From NCBI GenBank assembly GCA_044374745.1, contig JBILNZ010000008.1, positions 1 through 64,000 on the forward strand: a DNA stretch of 64,000 nt, written 5' to 3'. Positions 1-8,244 of the stretch are shown piece after piece; within the stretch, counting starts at the first letter, position 1; every line of letters begins with the position of its first letter. A model generated the notes under the pieces. It made no database searches. It was not told where the DNA came from and saw nothing but the letters and a program-made list of their open reading frames with translations. A program made the translations under genes and the position numbers. Source of the DNA: NIES-981 sp044374745 (GTDB lineage Bacteria; Cyanobacteriota; Cyanobacteriia; PCC-6307; Cyanobiaceae).

Positions 1-70
1 GATGCCAGGTAAAACAATTGTCTCCAACCAGAAGCAGCGCAAGCTGCTGATGAAAAAAGCCACCGCCTAG
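1..70 (+). CDS. C-terminal end of an unidentified protein (5' truncated by window edge)
   Basis: An open frame runs from the window edge to a TAG at 68-70. It ends with a basic tail rich in Lys, Arg and Gln (last residues KKATA). An ATG lies at position 2, but the frame may well continue upstream, so 22 residues is only the visible minimum. The last codons and the stop lie inside a strong intrinsic terminator, which supports this being the true 3' end of a transcribed gene. I do not recognise the family from so short a tail. Confidence 0.5.
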   Translation, partial: MPGKTIVSNQKQRKLLMKKATA

Positions 71-82
71 GTGGCTTTTTTT
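53..82 (+). terminator. Rho-independent terminator overlapping a stop codon
   Basis: Perfect 12-base arms (53-64 and 70-81, core GCCACC/GGTGGC extended by A6/T6) flank a five-base loop, and the T run reaches position 82. The TAG stop codon of the upstream frame sits at the loop and downstream arm, so termination is encoded in the end of the gene itself. Confidence 0.9.
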
Positions 83-216
83 GTGCCCGGAGGGCTTCCC
101 CAGGGGTTCGTATTTCTCCAGGGGGGCTGCTCCTGGCCGGCGGGTGGTCCAGTAGGGCCGCTCCAGCGTTCTTCCACCTACGCTCATCTGCATGCTGATG
201 GGGCGGTCCAGTCGCA

Positions 217-1107
217 ATGGGTTCCTGGAGGCAGAGGTGGATCACGCCCTTCTGGAGGGCCTATCGACTCTGGTTAAGACATGACTGTGTGGATTTGAGT
301 GCGGCCTTTGCCTATCACGGTCTCCAGTCGATCTTTCCTCTTTGTCTTATTGCACTTGCCATCGCTTCTGCATTGCTTGGTCGTGCTGAAGCCCTCCAGG
401 AGCGGGTGTTGGAGTTGATTTCTGGGGTGGTTCCCGCTGATGCGGGGCCGGTTGTCGAAGCTGGGCTTGATCGTTTTCTGAAGCAGGGGGTAGGCGCTGG
501 TTTTGCCGGTGTGGTGATCCTGGCCCTCACCGCATCCAATGCATACCTCACCCTGCAGCGGGGAGCGGATCGTCTTTGGTTTCACCGCCCTTGGGTCTCG
601 GCCACGCCGCTTTCGAGAAAGGCGGTGGTGGTGCGGTTTCTGCTTTTGCGCGGCAAGGCCCTCGCCTGGGTGCTGGTGGTCGGCCTGTTCATCACCGCCG
701 ATCAGGTTCTGCTGCGAGGCCGTTTTGCAGCCCTCACCCCTCTGCAGCAGTGGTTTTTGTCGCCAGTGCTGGTGTTCCCGATCTCCATCCTCTTGGCGAT
801 CGGGGCCTCGCTGGTGCTCTTGAAGACCCTGCCTTCCCAGGAAATTCCATGGCGCAAATTCCTGCCTGGCGCCGCGTGTCTCGGCGTGAGTATCCATCTC
901 CTCAACCTGGCCCTTTCCACCCTGCTGCCTGCGCTGGGGCTGCGGTTTCAGGCCTACGGTGTGGTGGGAGGTGTCTTGCTGTTCACGCTCTGGATCTGGT
1001 TGATCGGCGTGTTGATCTACTACGCCCAGTGCCTGTGCCTGGCGTTCAGCAGACCAGGTCAGTCCAGATTCAGCAGGATGGTTGATGAGCCCCCTGCTCG
1101 CCGATGA
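217..1107 (+). CDS. YihY/BrkB family inner-membrane protein
   Basis: This is a 296-residue polytopic membrane protein. The N-terminal region (residues 20-50) has the conserved DLSAAFAYHGLQSIFP stretch typical of the YihY/BrkB family, formerly miscalled RNase BN. Several hydrophobic helices follow at about residues 30-50, 90-110, 140-165, 185-205, 220-245 and 250-275. The molecular function of the family is not established. The ATG at 217 puts the conserved Phe-Trp-Arg segment at the expected N-terminal position. The stop overlaps the next start by four bases (ATGA), so the two genes are probably translationally coupled. The first third is visibly poorer in G+C than the rest. Confidence 0.9.
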   Translation: MGSWRQRWITPFWRAYRLWLRHDCVDLSAAFAYHGLQSIFPLCLIALAIASALLGRAEALQERVLELISGVVPADAGPVVEAGLDRFLKQGVGAGFAGVVILALTASNAYLTLQRGADRLWFHRPWVSATPLSRKAVVVRFLLLRGKALAWVLVVGLFITADQVLLRGRFAALTPLQQWFLSPVLVFPISILLAIGASLVLLKTLPSQEIPWRKFLPGAACLGVSIHLLNLALSTLLPALGLRFQAYGVVGGVLLFTLWIWLIGVLIYYAQCLCLAFSRPGQSRFSRMVDEPPARR

Positions 1108-1439
1108 CCCGTTCTGTCCCCTGGCTCTGGATCGCCCTGGCTTTGTTGTTGCTGGCGCCCAGTCCGGCGGGCCGGGTGCTGCTTGATCTGATCGGCGGTC
1201 TCACCCTGACCCTTCTGCTCTTGCCGCTGCTGTTCGGCATTGCGGGTTTTGTGGGTTGGCAGGTGTTGCAACGACAGGCGCGCACCTGCACGGCCTGTGG
1301 CTTTCGTGCCACTGGCCTGGATCAATGTCCGGCCTGCGGGGCTGTCTACGCCGACCAGGGCGATGGCTCAGGCCGCGACCCCGTTGTTGATGCCAGCCAG
1401 GCCACCATTGATGTTGAAGTGATTGAAGAGGTCGACTGA
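1104..1439 (+). CDS. Small membrane protein with C-terminal zinc ribbon
   Basis: A 111-residue protein begins inside the stop of the YihY gene (ATGA overlap). Two hydrophobic helices cover about residues 5-22 and 30-52. A soluble domain follows with two Cys-x2-Cys knuckles (CTAC and CPAC, 10 residues apart), a classic rubredoxin-like or zinc-ribbon arrangement, and the tail is acidic. I do not know a named family. The zinc-ribbon call is read from cysteine spacing, and a role with the YihY neighbour is inferred only from coupling. Confidence 0.8.
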   Translation: MTRSVPWLWIALALLLLAPSPAGRVLLDLIGGLTLTLLLLPLLFGIAGFVGWQVLQRQARTCTACGFRATGLDQCPACGAVYADQGDGSGRDPVVDASQATIDVEVIEEVD

Positions 1440-1458
1440 GGCACGCACAGACTTGTTA

Positions 1459-1491
1459 TTTGGCTATCCCTGCTTGTTTGGCTATTCCTGC
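1459..1491. repeat. Short imperfect direct repeat between convergent genes
   Basis: The 15-mer TTTGGCTATCCCTGC at 1459-1473 recurs at 1477-1491 with one C to T change. The second copy contains the stop codon of the DUF2834 gene on the minus strand, so the C-terminus of that protein is defined by the repeat. Confidence 0.7.
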
Positions 1492-1904
1492 CGGCCGATC
1501 TCCAGCCCATTCGCTGCAGGAACCGACTGAGCCAATTCGGCCAGTCGCCGCTCCCGCAGATACAGGAACAGGGGAGCTCCACAGGCGAAGGCCAGGGTGA
1601 TGCAACTGAGCAGCACCCACGGCAGCCCGCGCATCTGCAGCCGACGGCTTTCGCTCACCATCCAGATCACCACTGCCGTGGCACCGATGGCTAGGTCACG
1701 GGAGAGGGAGCTGGCCGCGGGGTTGTCATTGGCCAGTCGCACGAACAGTCCCAGATCGCCGCTCGCCCCATAGGCGTTGATGAAGTCCAGGTTGGCAAGC
1801 CAGGGCAGAACCGCACCTGCCACTGCCAGCCCCAGGTACAGCCATTGCAGGGCCCTCGCTGGCAGTCGTTCGGGCAGGGAAGGGGGGTTGACGGTCATCG
1901 GCAC
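1482..1904 (-). CDS. DUF2834 family membrane protein
   Basis: This 140-residue protein has three to four hydrophobic segments. The DUF2834 signatures are visible: an Asn-Ala-Tyr-Gly loop after the first helix, an FVRLANDNPAASSLSRDLA-like stretch before helix two, and the ending GAPLFLYLRERRL. The family is found in cyanobacteria and other bacteria and has no assigned function. The gene lies downstream of xseB on the same strand with an 18-base gap, so it may be the last gene of the exonuclease VII operon. Confidence 0.85.
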   Translation of the reverse strand: MPMTVNPPSLPERLPARALQWLYLGLAVAGAVLPWLANLDFINAYGASGDLGLFVRLANDNPAASSLSRDLAIGATAVVIWMVSESRRLQMRGLPWVLLSCITLAFACGAPLFLYLRERRLAELAQSVPAANGLEIGRQE

Positions 1905-1922
1905 GGACCCAGAACGCAGGGA

Positions 1923-2264
1923 TCAGGCAAGGTCTGGATCTGGGTCATAACGCACCGGAGCCCCTCCCGGGTTGGCCAGGTCGTCCCAGAGCAGCACCTC
2001 CTGCTCGACCTGCTCGAGGATGCTCTCGCAGCGCTGGGCATAGGTGCGGCCGCGTTGGTAAAGCCCGGCCATCGCTTCCACGTCCAGGTCATTGGCTTGC
2101 AGTTCAGCCAACACCAGCTCCAGGGCGGCGCGGGCTTCGTTGAAGCTCAGGTCGGCTGCGCCAGTTTCGTCAGGGCTTGAGTCAGGCGGGGAGGAAGGGC
2201 TGCGGTCAGGGTTCTGGGGAGAGTCCTGGCGTCGGCTGCGGGCCATGGCAGGCCGAATCGGCAA
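1923..2264 (-). CDS. xseB: Exodeoxyribonuclease VII small subunit
   Basis: XseB forms helical protomers that bind XseA in exonuclease VII, which degrades single-stranded DNA from both ends into oligonucleotides. The family core is at about residues 38-97 of 113: LSFNEARAALELVLAELQ, then LDVEAMAGLYQRG and a two-helix hairpin ending LLWDDL. The first 35 residues (Pro, Ser and Asp rich) are an extension beyond the usual 70-80-residue subunit, so a later start is possible. It follows xseA by nine bases, the normal gene pair. Confidence 0.9.
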   Translation of the reverse strand: MPIRPAMARSRRQDSPQNPDRSPSSPPDSSPDETGAADLSFNEARAALELVLAELQANDLDVEAMAGLYQRGRTYAQRCESILEQVEQEVLLWDDLANPGGAPVRYDPDPDLA

Positions 2265-2273
2265 AGTTGACGA

Positions 2274-3452
2274 TCACTCTGACTGAGCCGGGGGAGCGCT
2301 CCGTTTTCCCTGCACCAGCGCATCCGCCTCGCCATTGGCCAGGGCAACGGTGATCAATTGGCCGGTTTCGAGATCCTCCAACTGGCGTACAAGGCTTCCA
2401 TCCGCGCGACGGACCAGAGCGAAGCCCCGCTCCAGCACGTGCTGGGGGGAGAGAACCTGCAGCAGGCGCTGGGCCTGCTGCAGGTCCCAGCGGCGCTGGC
2501 GCAGTTGATCGCTGGGGTGAAGCCGCCGCAACAGCTCTCGGACCTGGCCCAGCCTCTGGCGTTCCCCCTGCAGGCGCAGCACCACCAGCTGGGCCAGGTG
2601 ACGTCTGAGCTGCTGGCAGACCAATTGCCGTTGCTGGCGTTCGGGCAGCAGGGCTACGAGGGCTGCCGTGGGCGTGGCGGCCCGGTGATCGGCCACCAGA
2701 TCGGCGATGGTGGTGTCGTCCTCGTGGCCGATGCCGCACACCACCGGCACGGGAGCAGAGGCAATGCTGCGGGCTAGGGCTTCTCCGTCGAACACGCTGA
2801 GATCCTCCCTGCTGCCGCCACCTCGGGCCAGCACGATCGCCTCTACACCCAGGCGGCCGGCGGCCTCCCCTACCCGCTCCAGGGCCGTGCGGATCTGGTC
2901 CTCCACGGCGCCCTGCACGGGGATTGGCACCACCAGAATCCCGGTGGCTGGCCACCGCTCCCGTGCTGTGCGCAGCATGTCGGCCAGGGCTGAGCTGGGC
3001 ACGCTGGTGAGCAGGGCGATGCGGGCCGGCGTGTCCGGCAGTGGGCGCTTGCGCGCTGGATCCAGCAAACCTTCCGATTCCAGCAGCTCCTGCACCCGTT
3101 CAAAACGCCGCAGCACGCTGCTCAGGCTGGGACGCAGATCGAGCACCTGCACGTTCAGGCTGGCCCGGGCCGCCCAGAAGTTCAGTTTGCCCACCACCAG
3201 CACGCCGTCGCCATCGCTGGGCAGGAAGCTCAGCTTCGGCACCTGGGAGGCCCAGACCACGGCCGAAACCGAGGCCTGCTCGTCGACCAGATTCATCCAG
3301 AGGTGGCCCTTCTTCAGCTGGGGCCTGCTCACGGTGGCCTCCAGCAGGAAGCGCGGCGCAAAGCCGCGCTCCAGCAGGCTTGCTACAGCCGCATTGAGGG
3401 CGCTGACGCTGTAGCGGGGCAGCTGCAGGGGGCTGGGCTCGGCCGACTTCAA
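2274..3452 (-). CDS. xseA: Exodeoxyribonuclease VII large subunit
   Basis: XseA is the catalytic subunit of the ssDNA exonuclease VII. The 392-residue protein has an N-terminal OB-fold (about 13-105, containing RPQLKKGHLWMNLVD), a catalytic domain with the family motif ARGGGSREDL (about 208-217) and VVCGIGHEDDTTIADLVAD, a coiled-coil stretch of Gln/Arg/Leu, and a C-terminal segment with GFALVRR. The first codon is TTG. The first residues before the OB-fold match the usual length, but a GTG 15 codons later is an alternative. xseB follows directly. Confidence 0.93.
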   Translation of the reverse strand: MKSAEPSPLQLPRYSVSALNAAVASLLERGFAPRFLLEATVSRPQLKKGHLWMNLVDEQASVSAVVWASQVPKLSFLPSDGDGVLVVGKLNFWAARASLNVQVLDLRPSLSSVLRRFERVQELLESEGLLDPARKRPLPDTPARIALLTSVPSSALADMLRTARERWPATGILVVPIPVQGAVEDQIRTALERVGEAAGRLGVEAIVLARGGGSREDLSVFDGEALARSIASAPVPVVCGIGHEDDTTIADLVADHRAATPTAALVALLPERQQRQLVCQQLRRHLAQLVVLRLQGERQRLGQVRELLRRLHPSDQLRQRRWDLQQAQRLLQVLSPQHVLERGFALVRRADGSLVRQLEDLETGQLITVALANGEADALVQGKRSAPPAQSE

Positions 3453-3476
3453 GGGTTCAGAGCAGAGCGCAGGGAT

Positions 3477-3496
3477 GGGATGGGGCGCCCCATCCC
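3477..3496. other. Perfect 20-base palindrome in the hrpB-xseA gap
   Basis: The sequence GGGATGGGGCGCCCCATCCC is its own reverse complement. It lies 24 bases upstream of the xseA TTG start and 29 bases beyond the hrpB stop, both on the minus strand. As RNA it would fold into a very stable hairpin, but no T run follows on either strand, so it is not a canonical intrinsic terminator. It could be an operator, a processing site or an attenuating hairpin before xseA. Confidence 0.6.
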
Positions 3497-3525
3497 GATC
3501 CCCAGCATCGCCCAGCGCTGGCGCC

Positions 3526-6054
3526 TCAGGGGTTCCTGCCCCCTAGCCGGGCCTTGGTGAAGGCCGTGGCGGCGGCCGTGGCCCCGTCCTCCGGCCAGGG
3601 ATGCTTGGGGTAGCGCCCCCGCAGTTCGCGCCGCACCTCCCTGTAGGGACCGGCCCAGAACCCTGCCAGGTCCTGGGTGATCGCCGCCGGTCTGCCGGCC
3701 GGTGTGAGCAGATGCAGGGTCACAGGCAGTCGTCCGTCAAGCACCCGGGGCGTCTCTCGGCAGCTGAACATCTCCTGCAATTTCACGGCGAGCACGGGTT
3801 CGCCGCCGCTGTAGTCGAGCGGGATGCTCCGGCCGGAGGGCGCGGGCAGCTGCCGGGGCAGCAGTCGGTCGAGCTCCTGACGCCGGGGCCAGTCGAGGTC
3901 ACCCCAGAGGGCGGCCTCCAGGTCCAGGGTGCGCAGCTCGGCGAGGCTGAGGGCGTCCCCGAGCCAGGGGGCCAGCCATCGCTCCAGCGTTTCCAGGAGG
4001 GTCCGATCGCTGCGGTCTGGCCACGGATCGCCGAGATGCCGATGGGCGAGGCAAAGCCGATGCTGCAGCTGGCGGCTGGCCGGTTGCCAGGGGAGGACCG
4101 CCAGGCCCTGCTGACGCAGGCCCTCCAGCAGGGCCGCCTGCACCTGCTCCGGCCGGGCTCCCGTCCAGGGGCGGCGTTCCAGCACCAGTGCCCCCAGCAG
4201 CAGGCTGCGCTCACATCTCACGCGGCCGGCCTGGGCATCCCAGCGGGCGGTCAGCTCTTCGCTGCCTTCCAAACTGGCCCAGTGCTGCAGGGTCTGCAGG
4301 GATAGGGGCATGGCCAGCTGGATGCGGGCGTCCTGGCCGCTGCCATCCAGCCTGGCCACGGCCAGGGCCGGTTCCCGGCCCAGGGGGTCCTGGGCGTGAA
4401 GCATCGCGCCGGTGCCGCTGCGCAGCAGGTAGCGATGGCCCTGGCCCGGCCGGCCCAGGGCCAGGCGTTCCGGAAAGGCTGAACTCACCAGTAGGGCCAC
4501 TGCCGCCTGTTCGGAGCCGATCGCGGCCATGTCCGGCGCTGCCGTCTGCCCGTGGACGGAGTTGGAGTCCAGCCCCTCCAGCTGGCGCAGCCATTGCCGT
4601 TTCTGTTGCTGCAGTGGGTGCCGGGTCGGTTGGCGGCGCAGCCAGTCCAGCCGCAGGCCGAGGTTGGCCCCGGCCTCCTGCAGGCTGAGGGGGTCGCGCT
4701 CGCTCAGCAGCACGGCCAGCTCACAGGCCAGTTCGGCCTGGCCGCAGCTGCGGCCACGGAGCAGCATCCGGGCCAGGCGCGGATGGAGCCCCAGCCGGGC
4801 CATCGCCCGGCCTGCCGGCGTGAGGCTCCCCCGATCACCGGCCGGCAGGGCTCCTAGCTGAATCAGCCCGGCGCGCGCCTCCTGCAGGCTGGCCGCTGGC
4901 GGGGCGTCCAGCCAGTGCAGCTCCCGGCCCAGGGGGTCGCCCCACTCGGCCAGCTGCAGGGCCAGGGGCAGGGGATCACACTCCAGCAGTTCGGGGCGGT
5001 CATGGGCCGGGCGCCGCTGCTGCTCCGCGGGCGACCAGAGCCGCAGGCAGCGGCCCGGACCCAGCCGCCCGGCCCGTCCGGCGCGCTGCTCCGCACTGGC
5101 CTGGCTGGCGGGGACGGTGACTAGTCCATCGAGTCCCCGTGCCGGATCAAAGCGGCTGCAGCGGCGCAGGCCGCTGTCCACCACCAGGGTCACCCCGGCG
5201 ATGGTGAGGGAACTCTCCGCCAGAGAGGTGGCCAGGACAATCCGGGCCCGGCCACCCCCGGCCGGTCCCACGGCCCGGGCCTGCTGGTCGAGGGGTTGAT
5301 TGCCGTGCAGCTCCACCAGCTCCAGCTCTTCACTCCAGCCGCACCCCTGGATCGCGCGGGCGCAGGCCTGGATCTCCCGCAGGCCCGGCAGAAACACCAA
5401 CGCCGTGTCCCCCGGCCGGCAGCCATCCAGCCACTGCTGTTCCAGCGCCCGGATCACCTGCTGCGGCAGCCGTTCGTCGCTGCGCGGCCCCTGGTGGCTG
5501 ATGGTCACCGGGAAGCTGCGGCCCTCGCTGCGCAGGAGCCGGGCCTCGGGCATCTGCTCCGCCAGGGGGGCCAGGTTGAGCGTGGCCGACATCACGATCA
5601 GCCGCAGCTCCGGGTGCAGAAGCGCCCGGGCCTGGCGCAGCAGGGCCAGCGCCAGGTCCGCCTCGGCCTGCCGTTCGTGGAACTCGTCGAAGATCACACA
5701 GTCCACCCCATCCAGGGATGGATCGCCCTGCAGTCGCCTGAGAAACACCCCATGGGTGAGCACCTCGATGCGGGTGGCGGCGCTGCTGCGACTCTCCAGC
5801 CGCACGCTGTAGCCCACCAGGCCGCCCACCCGTTCTCCGGCCTCAGCGGCGATCCGCTGGGCGGCGCTGCGGGCCGCGATCCGGCGCGGCTCCAGCAGCC
5901 ACACCCGCCCGGCCAACCGGGGCAACACGGCCCTGGGCACCCGGGTGGTCTTGCCGGCCCCGGGGGGGGCCTGGAGCAGCAGCGTGGACCCCGGTGCCGC
6001 GATCGCCTCAGTCAACTGGGGCAGCAGGGCGTCGATCGGCAGGGGCGCCGCCAT
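3526..6054 (-). CDS. hrpB: ATP-dependent helicase HrpB (DExH box)
   Basis: This 842-residue DEAH/RHA-type helicase is close to the usual HrpB length. Visible motifs in order are Walker A APPGAGKTT (about 29-37), DEFH with FDEFHERQ (about 123-130), motif III SATLN, motif V ATSLAESSLTI, motif VI QRAGRAGRLGPGR, then the HrpB-specific C-terminal domain containing YSGGEPVLAVKLQEMF. HrpB proteins are ATPases with poorly defined RNA or DNA substrates; in several bacteria deletion has mild effects. The gene starts at ATG 6054 and follows the conserved hypothetical gene by 24 bases. Confidence 0.93.
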   Translation of the reverse strand: MAAPLPIDALLPQLTEAIAAPGSTLLLQAPPGAGKTTRVPRAVLPRLAGRVWLLEPRRIAARSAAQRIAAEAGERVGGLVGYSVRLESRSSAATRIEVLTHGVFLRRLQGDPSLDGVDCVIFDEFHERQAEADLALALLRQARALLHPELRLIVMSATLNLAPLAEQMPEARLLRSEGRSFPVTISHQGPRSDERLPQQVIRALEQQWLDGCRPGDTALVFLPGLREIQACARAIQGCGWSEELELVELHGNQPLDQQARAVGPAGGGRARIVLATSLAESSLTIAGVTLVVDSGLRRCSRFDPARGLDGLVTVPASQASAEQRAGRAGRLGPGRCLRLWSPAEQQRRPAHDRPELLECDPLPLALQLAEWGDPLGRELHWLDAPPAASLQEARAGLIQLGALPAGDRGSLTPAGRAMARLGLHPRLARMLLRGRSCGQAELACELAVLLSERDPLSLQEAGANLGLRLDWLRRQPTRHPLQQQKRQWLRQLEGLDSNSVHGQTAAPDMAAIGSEQAAVALLVSSAFPERLALGRPGQGHRYLLRSGTGAMLHAQDPLGREPALAVARLDGSGQDARIQLAMPLSLQTLQHWASLEGSEELTARWDAQAGRVRCERSLLLGALVLERRPWTGARPEQVQAALLEGLRQQGLAVLPWQPASRQLQHRLCLAHRHLGDPWPDRSDRTLLETLERWLAPWLGDALSLAELRTLDLEAALWGDLDWPRRQELDRLLPRQLPAPSGRSIPLDYSGGEPVLAVKLQEMFSCRETPRVLDGRLPVTLHLLTPAGRPAAITQDLAGFWAGPYREVRRELRGRYPKHPWPEDGATAAATAFTKARLGGRNP

Positions 6055-6078
6055 CCGTGCGGTGGGTGACTGGGGCGC

Positions 6079-6486
6079 TTAGCGCACGTGGCGCACGCCA
6101 TCCACCGGGTGATAGTCCTCGCCGGTGAGCTCCTCGTAGACGATGGCCGGCAGTCCGGTCTCGAACATCGTCTGCAGGGCTTCCTTGAGATAGGGATTCC
6201 AGCCACCGGTGCTCACCTTGCCGTGCCGCACCGTCCAGTCCCAGGTGCCCTGCAGGTCGCGGGGAATGCGTCCTTCCCGGTCACGGCGGGTTACCAAGTC
6301 CTGCGATTCCAGCAGCCCCACGAGCACGGCCTCCTTGCCGTAGGCGGGCGTGAGGCTGAGTTCGAGGCGTACCGGGTCCTCCTTGACCAACCGCAGGCGG
6401 AAGCGGGGCGGCAGCTTGAGGTTTCGCAGAACTGCGGCCACGATGCGCGTGCGTTGATCCAATGCCGGCGATCTCCCTGAATTCAC
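6079..6486 (-). CDS. Conserved cyanobacterial hypothetical protein
   Basis: I do not recognise a named domain. The protein is about 127-135 residues, basic in its N-terminal half (LRNLKLPPRFRLRLV) with a conserved-looking C-terminal part (WDWTVRHGKVSTGGWNPYLK, later GLPAIVYEELTGEDYHPVDG). No membrane helix or signal peptide is seen. The frame stays open to 6642 but overlaps the DUF2973 gene there, so I chose GTG 6486. TTG 6462, just before the DQRTRI stretch and preceded by a GGGAGA, is an equally good start. It is co-directional with DUF2973 upstream and hrpB downstream. Confidence 0.75.
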   Translation of the reverse strand: MNSGRSPALDQRTRIVAAVLRNLKLPPRFRLRLVKEDPVRLELSLTPAYGKEAVLVGLLESQDLVTRRDREGRIPRDLQGTWDWTVRHGKVSTGGWNPYLKEALQTMFETGLPAIVYEELTGEDYHPVDGVRHVR

Positions 6487-6502
6487 GGACTCGTTACCGA
6501 GC

Positions 6503-6781
6503 CTATTCAGCAGGGGGTACCCGGGGGGCCGAACTCTCGCCGTTTCCGCCGAAGCGCACCGTGAGCAGATCTTCCTGGGTGAGCTGGCCATCGGCGTCCA
6601 GCAGCTCGGGATGGATCGTGACCTGGCCCGTGCGATCGCCAACCGGGCGGTTGGGCGCGGGCTCGGCAGGGCTCTGGACGGCCTTGAAACCCCGGCCCAT
6701 CACCCGGAATGCTTGCCAGAGCAGGGCAAGGAAACAGATCCCGTAGAGGATCGGAAAAATCTGGGAGAGCAGAGCGTTCAT
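6503..6781 (-). CDS. DUF2973 family small membrane protein
   Basis: A single hydrophobic helix covers about residues 5-22 (IFPILYGICFLALLWQAF). A linker follows, then the cytosolic motif IHPELLDADGQLTQEDLLTVRFG, which is the hallmark of DUF2973. Total length is 92 residues. Function is unknown. The family is essentially cyanobacterial and often lies beside another short membrane protein. Here the small frame at 6831-6944 could be that partner. Confidence 0.88.
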   Translation of the reverse strand: MNALLSQIFPILYGICFLALLWQAFRVMGRGFKAVQSPAEPAPNRPVGDRTGQVTIHPELLDADGQLTQEDLLTVRFGGNGESSAPRVPPAE

Positions 6782-6830
6782 GGCCTCAGTCCCGCAGGGG
6801 TAGGGGGTGATGGTGGTGCCGGTCTCTCCA

Positions 6831-6944
6831 TCAATGCCCGGGGGATCCAGGTTCGGGGCGACTGGTGGCCAACATCCAGGCCCAGAGGGAGGTGCAGGCC
6901 GCCCCGAAGGCCAGGAAGGCCAGCAACAGGCGGGAGGTGTCCAT
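6831..6944 (-). CDS. Candidate 37-residue single-helix membrane protein
   Basis: An ATG at 6944, preceded by GAAGG a few bases upstream, opens a 37-codon frame (MDTSRLLLAFLAFGAACTSL, then WAWMLATSRPEP and a short tail). It would form one transmembrane helix, and it sits 49 bases upstream of the DUF2973 start on the same strand. The helix-like composition and ribosome-binding sequence favour a real gene. The small size means chance cannot be excluded. Confidence 0.4.
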   Translation of the reverse strand: MDTSRLLLAFLAFGAACTSLWAWMLATSRPEPGSPGH

Positions 6945-7085
6945 GGCCTTCAACAATTCTTTGCAAAGACTAGGTGGGTTGCCTGGCCTGTGATGGCTTG
7001 CCGGGGGACGGTGGCAGGGGCGGTCAACCGGCCTGTCCAGGTCTGTTGGGGGTGTTTACGGTCTTTTGATCCCGCAGTTCGCTGC

Positions 7086-8240
7086 ATGACCATCCGTCGT
7101 TTCGGCCCCAGCGGTGGCCTGGGCATGGTTGTTGCCGCATCCCTGGTCTTGGGCCCCCTGGCCATCGTGGGAGTCAGCGAGTCCGCCAGCCCCGCACTGG
7201 CCTCTGCGAAAGCGGCCGCCACCCTGGGCCGTCAGTCGTTTGTGGCCGCGGCGGTGCGTCGCGCCGGGCCTGCTGTGGTCACGATCGACACTGAGCGCAC
7301 GGTGGCGGTGGCCGGTACCCAGGGCGGCGTGCCGAGTTCGATGCTCAACGATCCCCTGTTCCGCCAGTTTTTCGGGCTTCCAGCCCAGGGTGCGCCTCAG
7401 CGTTCCGTACCCCGCACCGAGCGGGGTCAGGGCAGTGGTTTTGTATTTCAGGCCGATGGCCTGGTACTCACCAACGCCCATGTGGTGGAACGCACCGACC
7501 GGGTCATCGTGGGCATGCAGGACGGCCGCCGCATCCCCGGCACCGTGGTGGGGATGGACAAGCTGACAGATTTAGCCGTGGTGCGACTTGAGGGCAAAGG
7601 GCCCTGGCCGGTGGTTGCGCTGGGCAACTCCGACCAGCTGGAGGTGGGGGAATGGGCGATTGCTGTGGGCAATCCCTATGGTCTCGACAACACAGTGACC
7701 ATGGGCATCATCAGCAATCTGAACCGCAACGCGGCCAAGCTTGGCATCACTGACAAGCGGCTAGACCTGATCCAGACCGACGCCGCGATCAACCCAGGCA
7801 ACTCCGGGGGACCGCTGCTGAATGCTGACGGTGAGGTGATCGGCATCAACACCCTCGTCCGAACCGGTCCGGGTGCTGGTCTGGGGTTCGCCATCCCGAT
7901 CAACCGAGCTCGAGACATTGCCCGTGAGCTGGTGGCCAGTGGTCGGGTTCGCCATCCGATGATCGGCATCGGCATGGATTTGGTCCGTCCTGGAGACGGC
8001 ACCGGAGCGAGCCGGGGGGTGCGCGTCGCCTCCGTGGTGGCAGGCGGGCCCGCCCAGCGGGCGGGACTCCGTCAGGGGGATGTGGTGGTGTCGGCCAATG
8101 GGGTGCAGATCCTCCAGCCATCCCAGCTGGTCGCCGCCGTCGAGAAAGTGGGGGTCGGCGGCAGCCTGTCTCTCAATGTGAGTCGAGCCGGTCAGGTTGT
8201 TCAGGTCACAGTGGTGCCCGTGGCCATCGGAGGCAGCTGA
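7086..8240 (+). CDS. HtrA/Deg-family serine protease
   Basis: This 384-residue secreted or membrane-anchored protease and chaperone handles misfolded envelope proteins. The N-terminal hydrophobic segment (about 13-40, ending near SPALASA) is a signal peptide or anchor. The trypsin-like domain shows the full triad: His132 in NAHVV, Asp162 in LTDLAVV and Ser240 in NPGNSGGP. A single PDZ domain follows (about 285-380; GGPAQRAGLRQGDVVVSANG). The frame is open upstream to 6807, but ATG 7086 directly precedes the signal-like segment. It could be any of the cyanobacterial HtrA/HhoA/HhoB group, which I cannot separate by eye. Confidence 0.93.
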   Translation: MTIRRFGPSGGLGMVVAASLVLGPLAIVGVSESASPALASAKAAATLGRQSFVAAAVRRAGPAVVTIDTERTVAVAGTQGGVPSSMLNDPLFRQFFGLPAQGAPQRSVPRTERGQGSGFVFQADGLVLTNAHVVERTDRVIVGMQDGRRIPGTVVGMDKLTDLAVVRLEGKGPWPVVALGNSDQLEVGEWAIAVGNPYGLDNTVTMGIISNLNRNAAKLGITDKRLDLIQTDAAINPGNSGGPLLNADGEVIGINTLVRTGPGAGLGFAIPINRARDIARELVASGRVRHPMIGIGMDLVRPGDGTGASRGVRVASVVAGGPAQRAGLRQGDVVVSANGVQILQPSQLVAAVEKVGVGGSLSLNVSRAGQVVQVTVVPVAIGGS

Positions 8241-8244
8241 TTCT

